Notes under the pieces: generated by a model
What the model was told of the DNA's origin: nothing
The model's input: the letters and a program-made list of their open reading frames with translations, nothing else
Databases searched by the model: none
Position numbers and translations under genes: made by a program
NCBI RefSeq assembly: GCF_024105635.1
Contig: NZ_WYDQ01000001.1
Span: 3,224,501 to 3,288,500, forward strand
Length of the DNA stretch: 64,000 bases
Reading direction: 5' to 3'
DNA from: Oceanicola sp. 502str15
GTDB taxonomy: Bacteria > Pseudomonadota > Alphaproteobacteria > Rhodobacterales > Rhodobacteraceae
Shown: one piece after another, positions 34,731 to 43,509 of the stretch
Layout of the letters: each line of letters opens with the position of its first letter
How positions within the stretch are numbered: position 1 is the stretch's first letter

Positions 34731-35720
34731 ATGGACAAAAACGCGGGTCATAACAGCGCATACCGCCACCTCTACCCGGCGATCTCCCCGTTCGACCAGC
34801 GGATGATCGACATGCCGGGCGGCCACTCGATCTATGTCGAGCAATGCGGCAATCCCGAGGGCATCCCGGCCGTGGTGCTCCATGGCGGCCCCGGCGGCGG
34901 CTGCTCCCCCGCGATGCGCCGCTACTTCGACCCTGACAGGTATCGCGTCGTGCTCTTCGACCAGCGCGGCTGCGGGCGCTCGCGCCCCTTCGCCTCGGTC
35001 CAGAACAACACCACGCAGGATCTCATCGCCGATATCGAGCGCATCCGCACCGCGCTGGGCATCGACCGCTGGGTGGTGTTCGGCGGAAGCTGGGGCGCCA
35101 CCCTCTCGCTGCTCTATGCGCAGGCCCACCCCGAACACGCCGCCTACCTCGTCCTGCGCGGCGTCTTCCTGATGACCGGGCGCGAGCTCAAGTGGTTCTA
35201 CGGCGGCGGCGCGGCCCGGTTCTTCCCCGATGTCTGGAAGCGTTTTGTCGAGCTGATCCCCGAAGCCGAACACGATGATTTCATTGCCGCCTACCACAAG
35301 CGCCTGTTCTGCGGCGACCTGATGGAAGAAACCCGCCACGCCCAGCGCTGGGCCGGATGGGAAAACGCGCTTGCCTCGATGGAAAGCGCCGGCCACATGG
35401 GGCAGGGCTCCGGCAGCTACGCCCGCGCCTTCGCCCGGATCGAAAACCACTACTTCACCCACGCGGGCTTCCTGCGCCACGACGGCCAGATCCTCACCGA
35501 CATGCCCGAAATCGCCCACATCCCCGGCACCGTGGTCCAGGGCCGCTACGACATGATCTGCCCCCCCGAGGCCGCCCAGTCCCTCGTCGACCGCTGGCCC
35601 CGCGGCACCCTCAAGATGATCCCCAACGCCGGCCACGCCCTCTCCGAGCCGGGCATCTCGGCAGAACTCGTCCGCACCACCCGGGGCATTGCGAAGGCGT
35701 CGGAGCTCTACGGGTTCTAA
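34731..35720 (+). CDS. pip: Proline iminopeptidase
   Basis: This alpha/beta-hydrolase removes N-terminal proline from peptides. The 329-residue protein has the oxyanion motif HGGPGGG, DQRGCGRS and the nucleophile elbow GGSWGATLS at about 117-125. The later acid and base are QGRYDMICP and NAGHALSEPG. Length and layout fit the family. It is divergent from ubiG, and its end lies 6 bp before the rimP promoter. Confidence 0.93.
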   Translation: MDKNAGHNSAYRHLYPAISPFDQRMIDMPGGHSIYVEQCGNPEGIPAVVLHGGPGGGCSPAMRRYFDPDRYRVVLFDQRGCGRSRPFASVQNNTTQDLIADIERIRTALGIDRWVVFGGSWGATLSLLYAQAHPEHAAYLVLRGVFLMTGRELKWFYGGGAARFFPDVWKRFVELIPEAEHDDFIAAYHKRLFCGDLMEETRHAQRWAGWENALASMESAGHMGQGSGSYARAFARIENHYFTHAGFLRHDGQILTDMPEIAHIPGTVVQGRYDMICPPEAAQSLVDRWPRGTLKMIPNAGHALSEPGISAELVRTTRGIAKASELYGF

Positions 35721-35726
35721 CACCCC

Positions 35727-35755
35727 TTGCGATTCGCGCGGCACAGGCCTATATC
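35727..35755 (+). promoter_or_regulatory. Predicted promoter of the rimP-nusA-ylxR-infB operon
   Basis: TTGCGA (35727-35732) and TATATC (35750-35755) are separated by 17 bp, close to the sigma-70 consensus. It starts just after the pip stop codon. Transcription would start near 35762, leaving a leader of about 95 nt before rimP that contains an intrinsic terminator. Confidence 0.55.
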
Positions 35756-35810
35756 CCCCTCAACAGCGGCAGCGTCGGCCTCCACCCCCGACACTCCACC
35801 GGAAAATCCG

Positions 35811-35834
35811 ACGGGCCGCAGCGCCCGTTTTTTT
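35811..35834 (+). terminator. Intrinsic terminator in the rimP leader, possible attenuator
   Basis: ACGGGC (35811-35816) pairs with GCCCGT (35823-35828), followed by seven T residues (35828-35834). It is a well-formed rho-independent terminator, 21 bp before the rimP start. It lies downstream of a good promoter, so it is better placed as a leader attenuator than as the pip terminator, although it could serve as both. An upstream GTCGG can pair with CCGAC that overlaps the terminator stem, giving a possible alternative fold. Confidence 0.65.
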
Positions 35835-35855
35835 GTGCCCGAAAGCCACAGCCCA

Positions 35856-36443
35856 ATGACCGACCTGATCGCCAAGACCGGAATGGACCAGCGCATGGCC
35901 GAGATCGTCTCGCCCGTGCTCGAAGACATGGGCTTCGAGCTGGTGCGTCTGCGGCTGATGGGCGGCAAAACGGCGAACCTCCAGATCATGGCCGAAAAGC
36001 CCGATGGCGGCATCGAGGTGGATGATTGCGCCCGCATCTCCACCGCCGTCTCCGCCGTGCTCGATGTCGAAGACCCGATCGAGGACGAGTATACGCTGGA
36101 GGTGAGCAGCCCCGGCATCGACCGTCCCCTGACCCGCCTCAAGGACTTCGACCGCTGGCAGGGCTACGAGGCCAAGCTCGAAACCACCGAAATGATCGAC
36201 GGCCGCCGTCGCTTCAAGGGCGAGCTTCAAGGCACCGAGGGCAGCGAAGTGCTCATCGAGATCGAAGAGCACGGCGAGCCCCTTACCATCGGCCTGCAAT
36301 TCGACTGGCTCTCCGACGCCAAGCTCGTGCTCACCGACGAACTCATCCGCGACGTGCTGCGCCACCGCAAGGACGCAGGCCAGGTCGACGAAACCCAATT
36401 TGACGAGGTGCAAACCCTCATGGACGGTCAGGAGGACAACTGA
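35856..36443 (+). CDS. rimP: Ribosome maturation factor RimP
   Basis: RimP helps to assemble the 30S subunit. The 195-residue protein has the N-terminal KH-like domain with [22 protein letters not shown] and the motif [22 protein letters not shown] at about 89-110. The C-terminal Sm-like domain follows. The ATG at 35856 is 21 bp after the leader terminator. The stop overlaps the nusA ATG (TGATG). The order rimP-nusA-ylxR-infB is conserved in bacteria. Confidence 0.95.
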   Translation: MTDLIAKTGMDQRMAEIVSPVLEDMGFELVRLRLMGGKTANLQIMAEKPDGGIEVDDCARISTAVSAVLDVEDPIEDEYTLEVSSPGIDRPLTRLKDFDRWQGYEAKLETTEMIDGRRRFKGELQGTEGSEVLIEIEEHGEPLTIGLQFDWLSDAKLVLTDELIRDVLRHRKDAGQVDETQFDEVQTLMDGQEDN

Positions 36444-38209
36444 TGGCCATTACTTCCGCAAACCAGCTCGAGCTTCTGCAAACCGCAGAGGCCGTGGCCC
36501 GCGAAAAGATGATCGACCCCGGCCTCGTGATCGAGGCCATGGAAGAGAGTCTCGCCCGTGCCGCCAAGTCGCGCTACGGCGCCGAGATGGACATTCGTGT
36601 CGCGATCGACCGCAAGACCGGCCGCGCCACCTTCACCCGCATCCGCACCGTGAAGGGCGATCCCGAGCTGGAGAACTACCAGGCCGAGATGACCGCCGAG
36701 CAGGCCGCCCAGACCATCGGCGTCAAGGGCAAGGACTTCACCGTCGTGTCCGGCATGTCGCAGCCCGAGGGCGAGGATGAAGAGCCCCGCGCCATCCGCC
36801 GCTTCCTCCTGCGCAAGCCCACCCAGATCGACATCGCGCTCTCCGAGGGCGTCGATCAGGATACCCCGCCCGCTGACGGCGACGAGCTTGTCGACGAGGT
36901 GCCGCCGGTCGAAATGGGCCGCATCGCCGCCCAGTCGGCCAAGCAGGTGATCCTGCAGAAGGTCCGCGAAGCCGAGCGTGACCGTCAGTACGAAGAGTTC
37001 AAGGACCGCGCCGGCACCATCATCAACGGTCTGGTCAAGCGCGAGGAGTACGGCAACGTCATCGTCGATATCGGCGCCGGCGAGGCCGTTCTGCGCCGCA
37101 ACGAGAAAATCGGCCGCGAAAGCTATCGCCCCGGCGACCGTATCCGCGTCTACATCAAGGACGTGCGCCGCGAGCAGCGCGGCCCGCAGATCTTCCTGTC
37201 GCGCACCGCGCCCGAGTTCATGGCCGAGCTCTTCAAGATGGAAGTGCCCGAGATCTACGACAACATCATCGAGATCAAGGCCGTCGCCCGTGACCCGGGC
37301 TCCCGCGCCAAGATCGCCGTCATCTCCTACGACAACAGCATCGACCCGGTCGGCGCCTGTGTCGGTATGCGCGGCTCGCGCGTGCAGGCCGTGGTCAACG
37401 AGCTTCAGGGCGAGAAGATCGACATCATCCCGTGGAACGACGATCAGCCGACCTTCCTCGTCAACGCCCTGCAGCCCGCCGAGGTCTCCAAGGTCGTGCT
37501 CGATGAAGAGGCCGGCAAGATCGAGGTCGTGGTGCCCGACGAGCAGCTTTCGCTCGCCATCGGTCGCCGTGGCCAGAACGTGCGCCTTGCCTCGCAGCTT
37601 ACCGGCCTGGATATCGACATCCTCACCGAGGAAGAAGAGAGCGCCCGCCGTCAGGCCGAGTTCGAAGAGCGCACCAAGCTCTTCATGGACACGCTCGACC
37701 TCGATGAGTTCTTCGCCCAGCTCCTCGTGTCCGAGGGCTTCACCTCGCTCGAAGAGGTCGCCTACGTCGAGCTCGACGAGCTGCTGGTGATCGACGGCGT
37801 CGACGACGGCACCGCCGGCGAGCTTCAGGCCCGTGCCCGCGACTACCTCGAAGAGCAGAACCGCAAGGCCCTCGAGCACGCCCGCGAGCTTGGCGTCGAG
37901 GACAGCCTCGTCAGCTTCGAGGGTCTGACCCCGCAGATGATCGAGGCCCTGGCCGAAGACGGCGTGAAAACGCTGGAAGACTTCGCAACCTGCGCCGACT
38001 GGGAACTTGCCGGTGGCTGGACCACCGTGGATGGCGAGCGTGTGAAGGACGACGGCATCCTCGAAAAGTTCGAGCTCTCCCTCGAAGAAGCACAAGACAT
38101 GGTCATGACCGCCCGCATTGCGCTGGGCTGGGTCGATCCGGCCGAGCTTGCCGCTTCCGAAGAGGAAGAAGAGGGCGAAGAGCCCGCAGAAGAGGAGGCC
38201 GGGGTCTGA
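36443..38209 (+). CDS. nusA: Transcription termination/antitermination factor NusA
   Basis: NusA binds RNA polymerase and modulates pausing, termination and antitermination. The 588-residue protein has the N-terminal domain and an S1 domain around [15 protein letters not shown]. Two KH domains follow, with [15 protein letters not shown] and [16 protein letters not shown]. The C-terminal extension has two helix-hairpin repeat regions ([16 protein letters not shown] and [16 protein letters not shown]) and ends in an acidic tail. It is translationally coupled to rimP. If the rimP leader terminator is an attenuator, NusA could regulate its own operon there. Confidence 0.97.
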   Translation: MAITSANQLELLQTAEAVAREKMIDPGLVIEAMEESLARAAKSRYGAEMDIRVAIDRKTGRATFTRIRTVKGDPELENYQAEMTAEQAAQTIGVKGKDFTVVSGMSQPEGEDEEPRAIRRFLLRKPTQIDIALSEGVDQDTPPADGDELVDEVPPVEMGRIAAQSAKQVILQKVREAERDRQYEEFKDRAGTIINGLVKREEYGNVIVDIGAGEAVLRRNEKIGRESYRPGDRIRVYIKDVRREQRGPQIFLSRTAPEFMAELFKMEVPEIYDNIIEIKAVARDPGSRAKIAVISYDNSIDPVGACVGMRGSRVQAVVNELQGEKIDIIPWNDDQPTFLVNALQPAEVSKVVLDEEAGKIEVVVPDEQLSLAIGRRGQNVRLASQLTGLDIDILTEEEESARRQAEFEERTKLFMDTLDLDEFFAQLLVSEGFTSLEEVAYVELDELLVIDGVDDGTAGELQARARDYLEEQNRKALEHARELGVEDSLVSFEGLTPQMIEALAEDGVKTLEDFATCADWELAGGWTTVDGERVKDDGILEKFELSLEEAQDMVMTARIALGWVDPAELAASEEEEEGEEPAEEEAGV

Positions 38210-38266
38210 TCTCAGGCCCCGGATAGTGCCCTGACACGCGGTGGACGTGCAGCACACAAGGGCGAA

Positions 38267-38869
38267 ATGCCCGAACGCAAGTGTATTGCCACGGGAGAGG
38301 TGCGCCCTATATCTCACCTCGTCCGTTTCGTCGTGGGGCCCACCGGCGAGATTGTTCCCGACATTTCCGGCAAGCTTCCGGGCCGCGGCATCTGGGTTTC
38401 TCCCAGCCGCGAGGCGCTTGAAAAGGCAGTAAAGAAAAAGCTCTTCGCCCGGGCCGCCAAGGCGCCGGTCGAAGTGCCCGAGGGCCTCGTGGACCTCGTC
38501 GAGCAGCTGCTGGTCAAGCGGGTCACGGACGGCATCGCACTCGCCCGCAAGTCGGGCCGTGCGGTGGCAGGATACGAAAAGGTCAAAGGCTGGCTTCTCA
38601 TCGAAGAGGCCGCCCTGCTGATCCAGGCCATGGACGGCTCCGAACGCGGCAAGTCGAAACTCAGCTCGCCGCCCGGAAAAGGCACCTTCGTAGGGTGCCT
38701 GAGCGCCAACGAAATCGGTTTGGCATTCGGCAGGGAACATGTGATACACGCCGCTCTTGCGTCTGGTGGACTCACGAAGCGTGTTGTAGAAGACGCCGCA
38801 AAGCTTGGCGCTTTGCGCGAAGGAAGCGGGGATTCTCCCCGGAAAGGACAAACATCGCATGAGCGATAG
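38267..38869 (+). CDS. YlxR-type RNA-binding protein fused to an L7Ae-like domain
   Basis: The N-terminal YlxR (DUF448) domain has [25 protein letters not shown] and [16 protein letters not shown], and runs to about residue 75. The C-terminal half (about 85-180) looks like an L7Ae/ribosomal L30e-type fold with [21 protein letters not shown] and [22 protein letters not shown] 38267 gives 200 residues. Upstream in the same frame, from CTG 38231, the translation reads LTRGGRAAHKGE, resembling the usual start of homologues. A rare CTG start giving 212 residues is therefore possible. The end overlaps infB by 11 nt. Confidence 0.88.
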   Translation: MPERKCIATGEVRPISHLVRFVVGPTGEIVPDISGKLPGRGIWVSPSREALEKAVKKKLFARAAKAPVEVPEGLVDLVEQLLVKRVTDGIALARKSGRAVAGYEKVKGWLLIEEAALLIQAMDGSERGKSKLSSPPGKGTFVGCLSANEIGLAFGREHVIHAALASGGLTKRVVEDAAKLGALREGSGDSPRKGQTSHER

Positions 38870-41390
38870 CGACGGCAAAAAAACCCTGGGCCTGCGTACA
38901 GGCCCGCGCTCCGGTCAGGTGAAGCAGAGCTTTTCCCACGGGCGCACCAAGAACGTCGTGGTGGAAACCAAGCGCAAGCGCGTCGTGGTGCCCAAGCCCG
39001 GTGCGCCGACCGCTGGCGCCGGGGCTGCGGCTGCGGCTGCGGCTGGCGATCCGTCCAAGCGCCCCGCCGGGATTTCCGACGCCGAGATGGAGCGTCGCCT
39101 GAAGGCGCTCGCCGCCGCCAAGGCTACCGAGGCCGAAGAAAACAAGCGCCGCGAGGCCGAAGAGAAGACCCGCGAGGCCGAGCGCCAGCGCCGCCGCGAG
39201 GAAGCCGAGGCGAAGGAGCGCGAAGAGCGCGAACGCCAGGAGGCCCTCAAGGCCAAGGAAGAAGAAGACGCCCGCAAGAAGCGCGAGGCCGAAGAGGCGA
39301 AAGCCCGCGAGAAGGCCGAGCGCAACGCGCCGCCCGCTGCTGCTGCTGCCGCCGCCGCACCCTCCCAGCCCGGCCCCGCGCCCGCTGATGAAGGTGGCCG
39401 TGGCGGCCGTGCCGCCCCGCGCCGCGACGATCGGGACAACCGCGACAACCGTGACAACCGTGGCAAGGCCAACCGCGACGACAGCGGCCGCCGCTCCGGC
39501 AAGCTCACCCTGAACCAGGCGCTCTCGGGCGGCGAAGGCGGGCGTCAGCGCTCGATGGCCGCGATGAAGCGCAAGCAGGAGCGTGCGCGCCAGAAAGCCA
39601 TGGGCGGTGTCGAAAGCCGCGAGAAGGTCGTGCGCGACGTGCAGCTCCCCGAGGCCATCGTGGTCTCCGAGCTGGCCAACCGCATGGCCGAGCGCGTTGC
39701 CGAAGTGGTGAAGGCCCTCATGCAGAACGGCATGATGGTCACCCAGAACCAGGTGATCGACGCCGACACCGCCGAACTCATCATCGAAGAGTTCGGCCAC
39801 CGTGTCGTGCGCGTCTCCGACGCCGACGTCGAGCAGGTGATCGCCAGCGCCGACGACAAGGAAGAAGATCTCCGCCCGCGTGCGCCCGTCATCACCATCA
39901 TGGGCCACGTCGACCACGGCAAGACCTCGCTGCTCGATGCGATCCGCGATGCCAAGGTGGTGTCCGGCGAGGCTGGCGGGATCACCCAGCACATCGGCGC
40001 CTACCAGGTCAAAACCGAGAGCGGCGCGCTGCTCTCCTTCCTCGACACCCCCGGCCACGCGGCGTTCACGTCGATGCGGGCCCGTGGTGCCCAGGTCACC
40101 GATATCGTGGTTCTCGTCGTGGCCGCTGATGACGCGGTGATGCCGCAGACCATCGAAGCCATCAACCACGCCAAGGCCGCCAACGTGCCGATGATCGTGG
40201 CGATCAACAAGGTCGACCTGCCCGCGGCCAACCCGCAGAAGGTCCGCACCGACTTGCTCCAGCACGAGGTGGTCGTCGAGGCCATGTCGGGCGACGTGCA
40301 GGATGTCGAGGTTTCGGCCCACACCGGCCAGGGTCTCGACGAGCTGCTCGAAGCCATCGCGCTTCAGGCCGAAGTGCTCGAACTCAAGGCCAACCCGGAA
40401 CGTGCCGCTCAGGGCGCGGTGATCGAAGCCCAGCTCGACGTGGGCCGTGGCCCCGTCGCTACCGTTCTGGTGCAGAACGGCACGCTCAAGCAGGGCGACA
40501 TCTTCGTCGTCGGCGAGCAGTGGGGCAAGGTCCGCGCGCTGATCAACGACAAGGGCGACCGCGTCGAAGAGGCAGGGCCTTCCGTGCCCGTCGAGGTGCT
40601 CGGCCTCAACGGCACCCCCGAGGCCGGCGACGTGCTCAACGTCGTCTCCTCCGAGGCTCAGGCCCGCGAGATCGCCGAGTACCGCGAGAATGCCGCCAAG
40701 GAAAAACGCGCCGCCGCCGGTGCCGCGACCACCCTTGAGCAGCTCATGCAGAAGGCCAAGGACGACAAGGACGTTTCCGAACTTCCGATCGTCGTGAAGG
40801 CCGACGTGCAGGGCTCCGCCGAGGCGATCATCCAGGCGATGGAGAAGATCGGCAACGACGAGGTCCGCGTGCGCGTGCTGCACTACGGCGTCGGCGCCAT
40901 CACCGAAAGCGACATCGGCCTTGCCGAAGCTTCCGGTGCGCCGGTCATCGGCTTCAACGTCCGGGCCAACGCGCCCGCGCGTCAGGCCGCCAACCAGAAG
41001 GGCGTCGAGATCCGCTACTACTCGGTGATCTACGATCTGGTCGACGACGTGAAGGCAGCCGCTTCCGGCCTGCTCTCCGCCGAGATCCAGGAAGATTTCA
41101 TCGGCTACGCGCAGATCCGCGAAGTCTTCAAGGTCACCGGCGTCGGCAAGGTTGCCGGCTGCTTGGTCACCGAGGGCGTTGCCCGCCGCTCCGCCGGCGT
41201 CCGCCTGCTGCGCGACGACGTGGTGATCCACGAAGGCACGCTGAAGACCCTCAAGCGCTTCAAGGACGAGGTCGCCGAGGTCATTTCGGGCCAGGAATGC
41301 GGCATGGCCTTTGAGAACTACGACGATATCCGCGAAAACGATGTCATCGAGATCTTCACCCGCAAGGAGGTCGAGCGCACGCTCGACTGA
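38859..41390 (+). CDS. infB: Translation initiation factor IF-2
   Basis: IF-2 delivers initiator tRNA to the 30S subunit and hydrolyses GTP. The 843-residue protein has a long charged N terminus rich in Lys, Arg, Glu and Ala (about 40-250) and then the IF-2N domain. The GTPase has G1 [14 protein letters not shown] near residue 349, DTPGHAAF and NKVDLP. Domains II to IV finish with [16 protein letters not shown] and [13 protein letters not shown] 38859 is preceded by AAAGGA. Short in-frame repeats occur in the N-terminal region. A strong terminator follows. Confidence 0.97.
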   Translation: MSDSDGKKTLGLRTGPRSGQVKQSFSHGRTKNVVVETKRKRVVVPKPGAPTAGAGAAAAAAAGDPSKRPAGISDAEMERRLKALAAAKATEAEENKRREAEEKTREAERQRRREEAEAKEREERERQEALKAKEEEDARKKREAEEAKAREKAERNAPPAAAAAAAAPSQPGPAPADEGGRGGRAAPRRDDRDNRDNRDNRGKANRDDSGRRSGKLTLNQALSGGEGGRQRSMAAMKRKQERARQKAMGGVESREKVVRDVQLPEAIVVSELANRMAERVAEVVKALMQNGMMVTQNQVIDADTAELIIEEFGHRVVRVSDADVEQVIASADDKEEDLRPRAPVITIMGHVDHGKTSLLDAIRDAKVVSGEAGGITQHIGAYQVKTESGALLSFLDTPGHAAFTSMRARGAQVTDIVVLVVAADDAVMPQTIEAINHAKAANVPMIVAINKVDLPAANPQKVRTDLLQHEVVVEAMSGDVQDVEVSAHTGQGLDELLEAIALQAEVLELKANPERAAQGAVIEAQLDVGRGPVATVLVQNGTLKQGDIFVVGEQWGKVRALINDKGDRVEEAGPSVPVEVLGLNGTPEAGDVLNVVSSEAQAREIAEYRENAAKEKRAAAGAATTLEQLMQKAKDDKDVSELPIVVKADVQGSAEAIIQAMEKIGNDEVRVRVLHYGVGAITESDIGLAEASGAPVIGFNVRANAPARQAANQKGVEIRYYSVIYDLVDDVKAAASGLLSAEIQEDFIGYAQIREVFKVTGVGKVAGCLVTEGVARRSAGVRLLRDDVVIHEGTLKTLKRFKDEVAEVISGQECGMAFENYDDIRENDVIEIFTRKEVERTLD
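39023..39045 (+). repeat. Hexanucleotide repeat in infB
   Basis: The unit GGCTGC is repeated three times plus a near copy, in frame, encoding a run of Ala residues in the disordered N-terminal part of IF-2. Slippage would change the number of residues by two per unit without shifting the frame. Confidence 0.7.
39435..39461 (+). repeat. Nine-base tandem repeat in infB
   Basis: GACAACCGC/T occurs three times in tandem and encodes Asp-Asn-Arg three times in the charged linker of IF-2. It is in frame, so copy-number change would only alter linker length. Confidence 0.75.
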
Positions 41391-41409
41391 TCCTCCGGGA
41401 CATCACACC

Positions 41410-41445
41410 AAAAAGGCCGCGCTCCATCCCGAGCGCGGCCTTTTT
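41410..41445 (+). terminator. Strong intrinsic terminator after infB
   Basis: A perfect 15-bp inverted repeat (41410-41424 and 41431-41445) with a 6-base loop carries A5 on the left arm and T5 on the right. It begins 20 bp after the infB stop codon and ends the rimP-infB operon. The same structure could also work on the opposite strand. Confidence 0.9.
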
Positions 41446-41509
41446 CGTTCTGTGGGGTCCTTGCCCGCCCGCCGCATCGGCGCAGGGCCCATCCAATCCC
41501 CGGACATAG

Positions 41510-41538
41510 AAAAACCCGCGCCCTCCTCTGCGCGGGTT
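41510..41538 (-). terminator. Terminator of the 47-residue minus-strand gene
   Basis: AACCCGCGC (41513-41521) and GCGCGGGTT (41530-41538) form a 9-bp stem with an 8-base loop. On the minus strand it runs into T5. It lies 31 bp after the stop codon of the small gene at 41569-41712, and supports that this gene is real and transcribed from the minus strand. Confidence 0.75.
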
Positions 41539-41568
41539 CCCCCAGATCACATGTCGATCAAGCTCCGC

Positions 41569-41712
41569 TCAAGCGGCCGTCGCTACCTTCGAGGCCGGAA
41601 CGCCGCGATAGAGCTTGTCACCAACACGGATCATGACCTTGCCGTCGGGCAATTCCTTGACCAACTGGCCCTGAACCGAAACACAACTTCCCAGAACAAT
41701 AGTCATTGGCAT
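41569..41712 (-). CDS. Small conserved-looking protein, 47 residues, unknown function
   Basis: The minus strand encodes 47 residues starting MPMTIVLGSCVSVQGQLVKE and continuing LPDGKVMIRVGDKLYRGVPA to SKVATAA. The start may be ATG 41712 or ATG 41706; GGGGGAAG lies upstream of both. The pattern suggests a small beta-strand unit. Such short proteins are often left unannotated. Support comes from the ribosome binding site and from the terminator 31 bp beyond the stop. It lies downstream of mutT on the same strand with a 164-bp AT-richer gap that may hold its own promoter. Confidence 0.7.
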   Translation of the reverse strand: MPMTIVLGSCVSVQGQLVKELPDGKVMIRVGDKLYRGVPASKVATAA

Positions 41713-41876
41713 CGAATGCTTCCCCCAGAAGTGTCGTTGACGCTCAGGCAGGATACCGGAACGCCATTAACAATTCACTCATTATCTGACCTTTTGCCCC
41801 GAAAGAACGCACGAATATTACGCAGCGAACGAAAGCACCTGTCATAAAATCGTGCATCGGCGCCAATAGCGGGCCG

Positions 41877-42275
41877 TCAGAGCCAATCGCGCAGAATCGG
41901 GATCAAGGGAATGTCGGCAGGCGGCATCGGGTAATCGCGCAGCTCGTTGGCCCGCACCCACTTGAGGCTCTGCCCCTCCTGCGGCCGGGGCGTTCCCCCC
42001 CATTTCCGACAGGCAAAGAGCGGCATCAGCAGGTGAAAGTCGTCATAGCCGTGCGAAGCAAAGGTGAGAGGCGCAAGGCAGCTCTCCCATGTCTCGATCC
42101 CCAGCTCCTCGTGCAGCTCCCGGATCAGCGCGGCCTCCGGCGTCTCACCCGGCTCCACCTTGCCGCCCGGAAACTCCCACAGCCCGGCCATGCTCTTGCC
42201 CTCGGGCCGCTGCGCCAGCAGCACCCGCCCGTCCACGTCGATCAGCGCAACGGCGGCAACCAGAACAACCTTCAC
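41877..42275 (-). CDS. mutT: 8-oxo-dGTP diphosphatase MutT
   Basis: MutT removes 8-oxo-dGTP from the nucleotide pool. The 132-residue protein has VALIDVDGRVLLAQRPEGK at the N terminus. A perfect Nudix box GX5EX7REUXEEXGU is read as GGKVEPGETPEAALIRELHE followed by ELGI. The gene is 10 bp downstream of argJ on the same strand, so it is the last of the parvulin-argJ-mutT run. Confidence 0.92.
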   Translation of the reverse strand: MKVVLVAAVALIDVDGRVLLAQRPEGKSMAGLWEFPGGKVEPGETPEAALIRELHEELGIETWESCLAPLTFASHGYDDFHLLMPLFACRKWGGTPRPQEGQSLKWVRANELRDYPMPPADIPLIPILRDWL

Positions 42276-42285
42276 GCCCGCCCCC

Positions 42286-43509
42286 TCAAGAGCGGTAATC
42301 GGCGTTGATCGAGATGTATTGATGGGTCAGGTCGCAGGTCCAAGCGGTGAACCGGCCCTTGCCCAGCCCGAGATCGACCCGGATGACCAGCTCGGGCAGC
42401 TTCATGTAGCCCGCCCCCTGCTCCTCCGAGTAGTTCGGCGACACCCAGCCATGCTCGGCCACCAGAACCTCGCCGAACTTGATCGTCAGCTTGTCACGGT
42501 CCGCCTCGGCGCCGCTCTTTCCCACAGCCATGACGATCCGGCCCCAGTTCGGGTCTTCCCCGGCAATCGCGGTCTTCACCAGCGGCGAATTGGCAATGCT
42601 CATGGCCACCCGCTTGGCATCGGCATCATGCGCCGCGCCCGTGACCTTGACGGCAACGAACTTGGTCGCGCCCTCGCCGTCCTTCACCACCTGATGCGCC
42701 AGATCGCGCATCACCTCCTTCAGCGCCGTCTCGAACTCTTCCGAGCCGTCGCACTCCACGCCGGAGGCCCCGGTCGCGGCACAGAGCAGCGTGTCCGAGG
42801 TGGATGTGTCGCCATCCACCGTGATCGCGTTGAAGGTGGTCTCGTTGATCCCGCTCACCATGCCCTGCAAGGCATCGCGGGAGATCTTCGCATCGGTGAA
42901 GATATAGACCAGCATCGTCGCCATATCCGGCGCGATCATGCCGGAGCCCTTGGCGATCCCGGCAATCTTCACCGTCCCGTCCTTCAGCGCCACCTCGCGG
43001 GTGGAGCCCTTGGCAAAGGTGTCGGTCGTCATGATCGCCTTCGCGGCCAGCTCGATACCGCCCGCGTCCAGCCCGTCCACCAGGGCGCCGAGCTTCGCGG
43101 TGATCCGGTCATGCGGCAGCCGCTCCCCAATCACCCCGGTCGAGGCGGTGAACACGCGGTTCTTCGGCACATCCGCAGCCTCGGCCACGGCGGCGCAGAT
43201 CGCATCCACGCTCTCCTGCCCCGCCCCGCCGGTAAAGGCGTTGGAGTTGCCGGAGTTCACCAGAATGGCCGCCCCCGCCTCGCTGCTCTTGCGCAGCTTG
43301 GCCTCGCAGTCGCGCACCGGCGCCGAGCGGGTGGCCGAGCGGGTGAAGACCCCCGCCACCACCGAGCCCGGATCGAGAAGGGCCAGCATCACATCGAGCC
43401 GGCCCTGGTAGCGCACCCCGGCCTCCACGGCGGCAAACTTCACACCCCCGATCACGGGCAGATCGGGAAAGCTCTCGGGCGCCAGCGGCGAAACGGGGTA
43501 CTTGCCCAT
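42286..43509 (-). CDS. argJ: Bifunctional glutamate N-acetyltransferase/amino-acid N-acetyltransferase ArgJ
   Basis: ArgJ acts in the arginine pathway: it transfers acetyl from N-acetylornithine to glutamate, and some versions also use acetyl-CoA. The 407-residue protein has NSGNSNAFTGGAG, STGVIGERLP and the autocleavage site in GMIAPDMATMLVYI, where cleavage is expected between Ala and Thr. The C terminus contains GEDPNWGRIVMAVG. The ATG at 43509 overlaps the stop of the upstream parvulin gene by one base. The pair is therefore probably coupled, although the functional link is unclear. Confidence 0.95.
   Translation of the reverse strand: MGKYPVSPLAPESFPDLPVIGGVKFAAVEAGVRYQGRLDVMLALLDPGSVVAGVFTRSATRSAPVRDCEAKLRKSSEAGAAILVNSGNSNAFTGGAGQESVDAICAAVAEAADVPKNRVFTASTGVIGERLPHDRITAKLGALVDGLDAGGIELAAKAIMTTDTFAKGSTREVALKDGTVKIAGIAKGSGMIAPDMATMLVYIFTDAKISRDALQGMVSGINETTFNAITVDGDTSTSDTLLCAATGASGVECDGSEEFETALKEVMRDLAHQVVKDGEGATKFVAVKVTGAAHDADAKRVAMSIANSPLVKTAIAGEDPNWGRIVMAVGKSGAEADRDKLTIKFGEVLVAEHGWVSPNYSEEQGAGYMKLPELVIRVDLGLGKGRFTAWTCDLTHQYISINADYRS

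Noticed and set aside
36428..41231. Two minus-strand frames of over 800 codons opposite nusA, ylxR and infB
   Set aside because: Both are Leu/Gly/Asp-rich mirror frames of a conserved operon.
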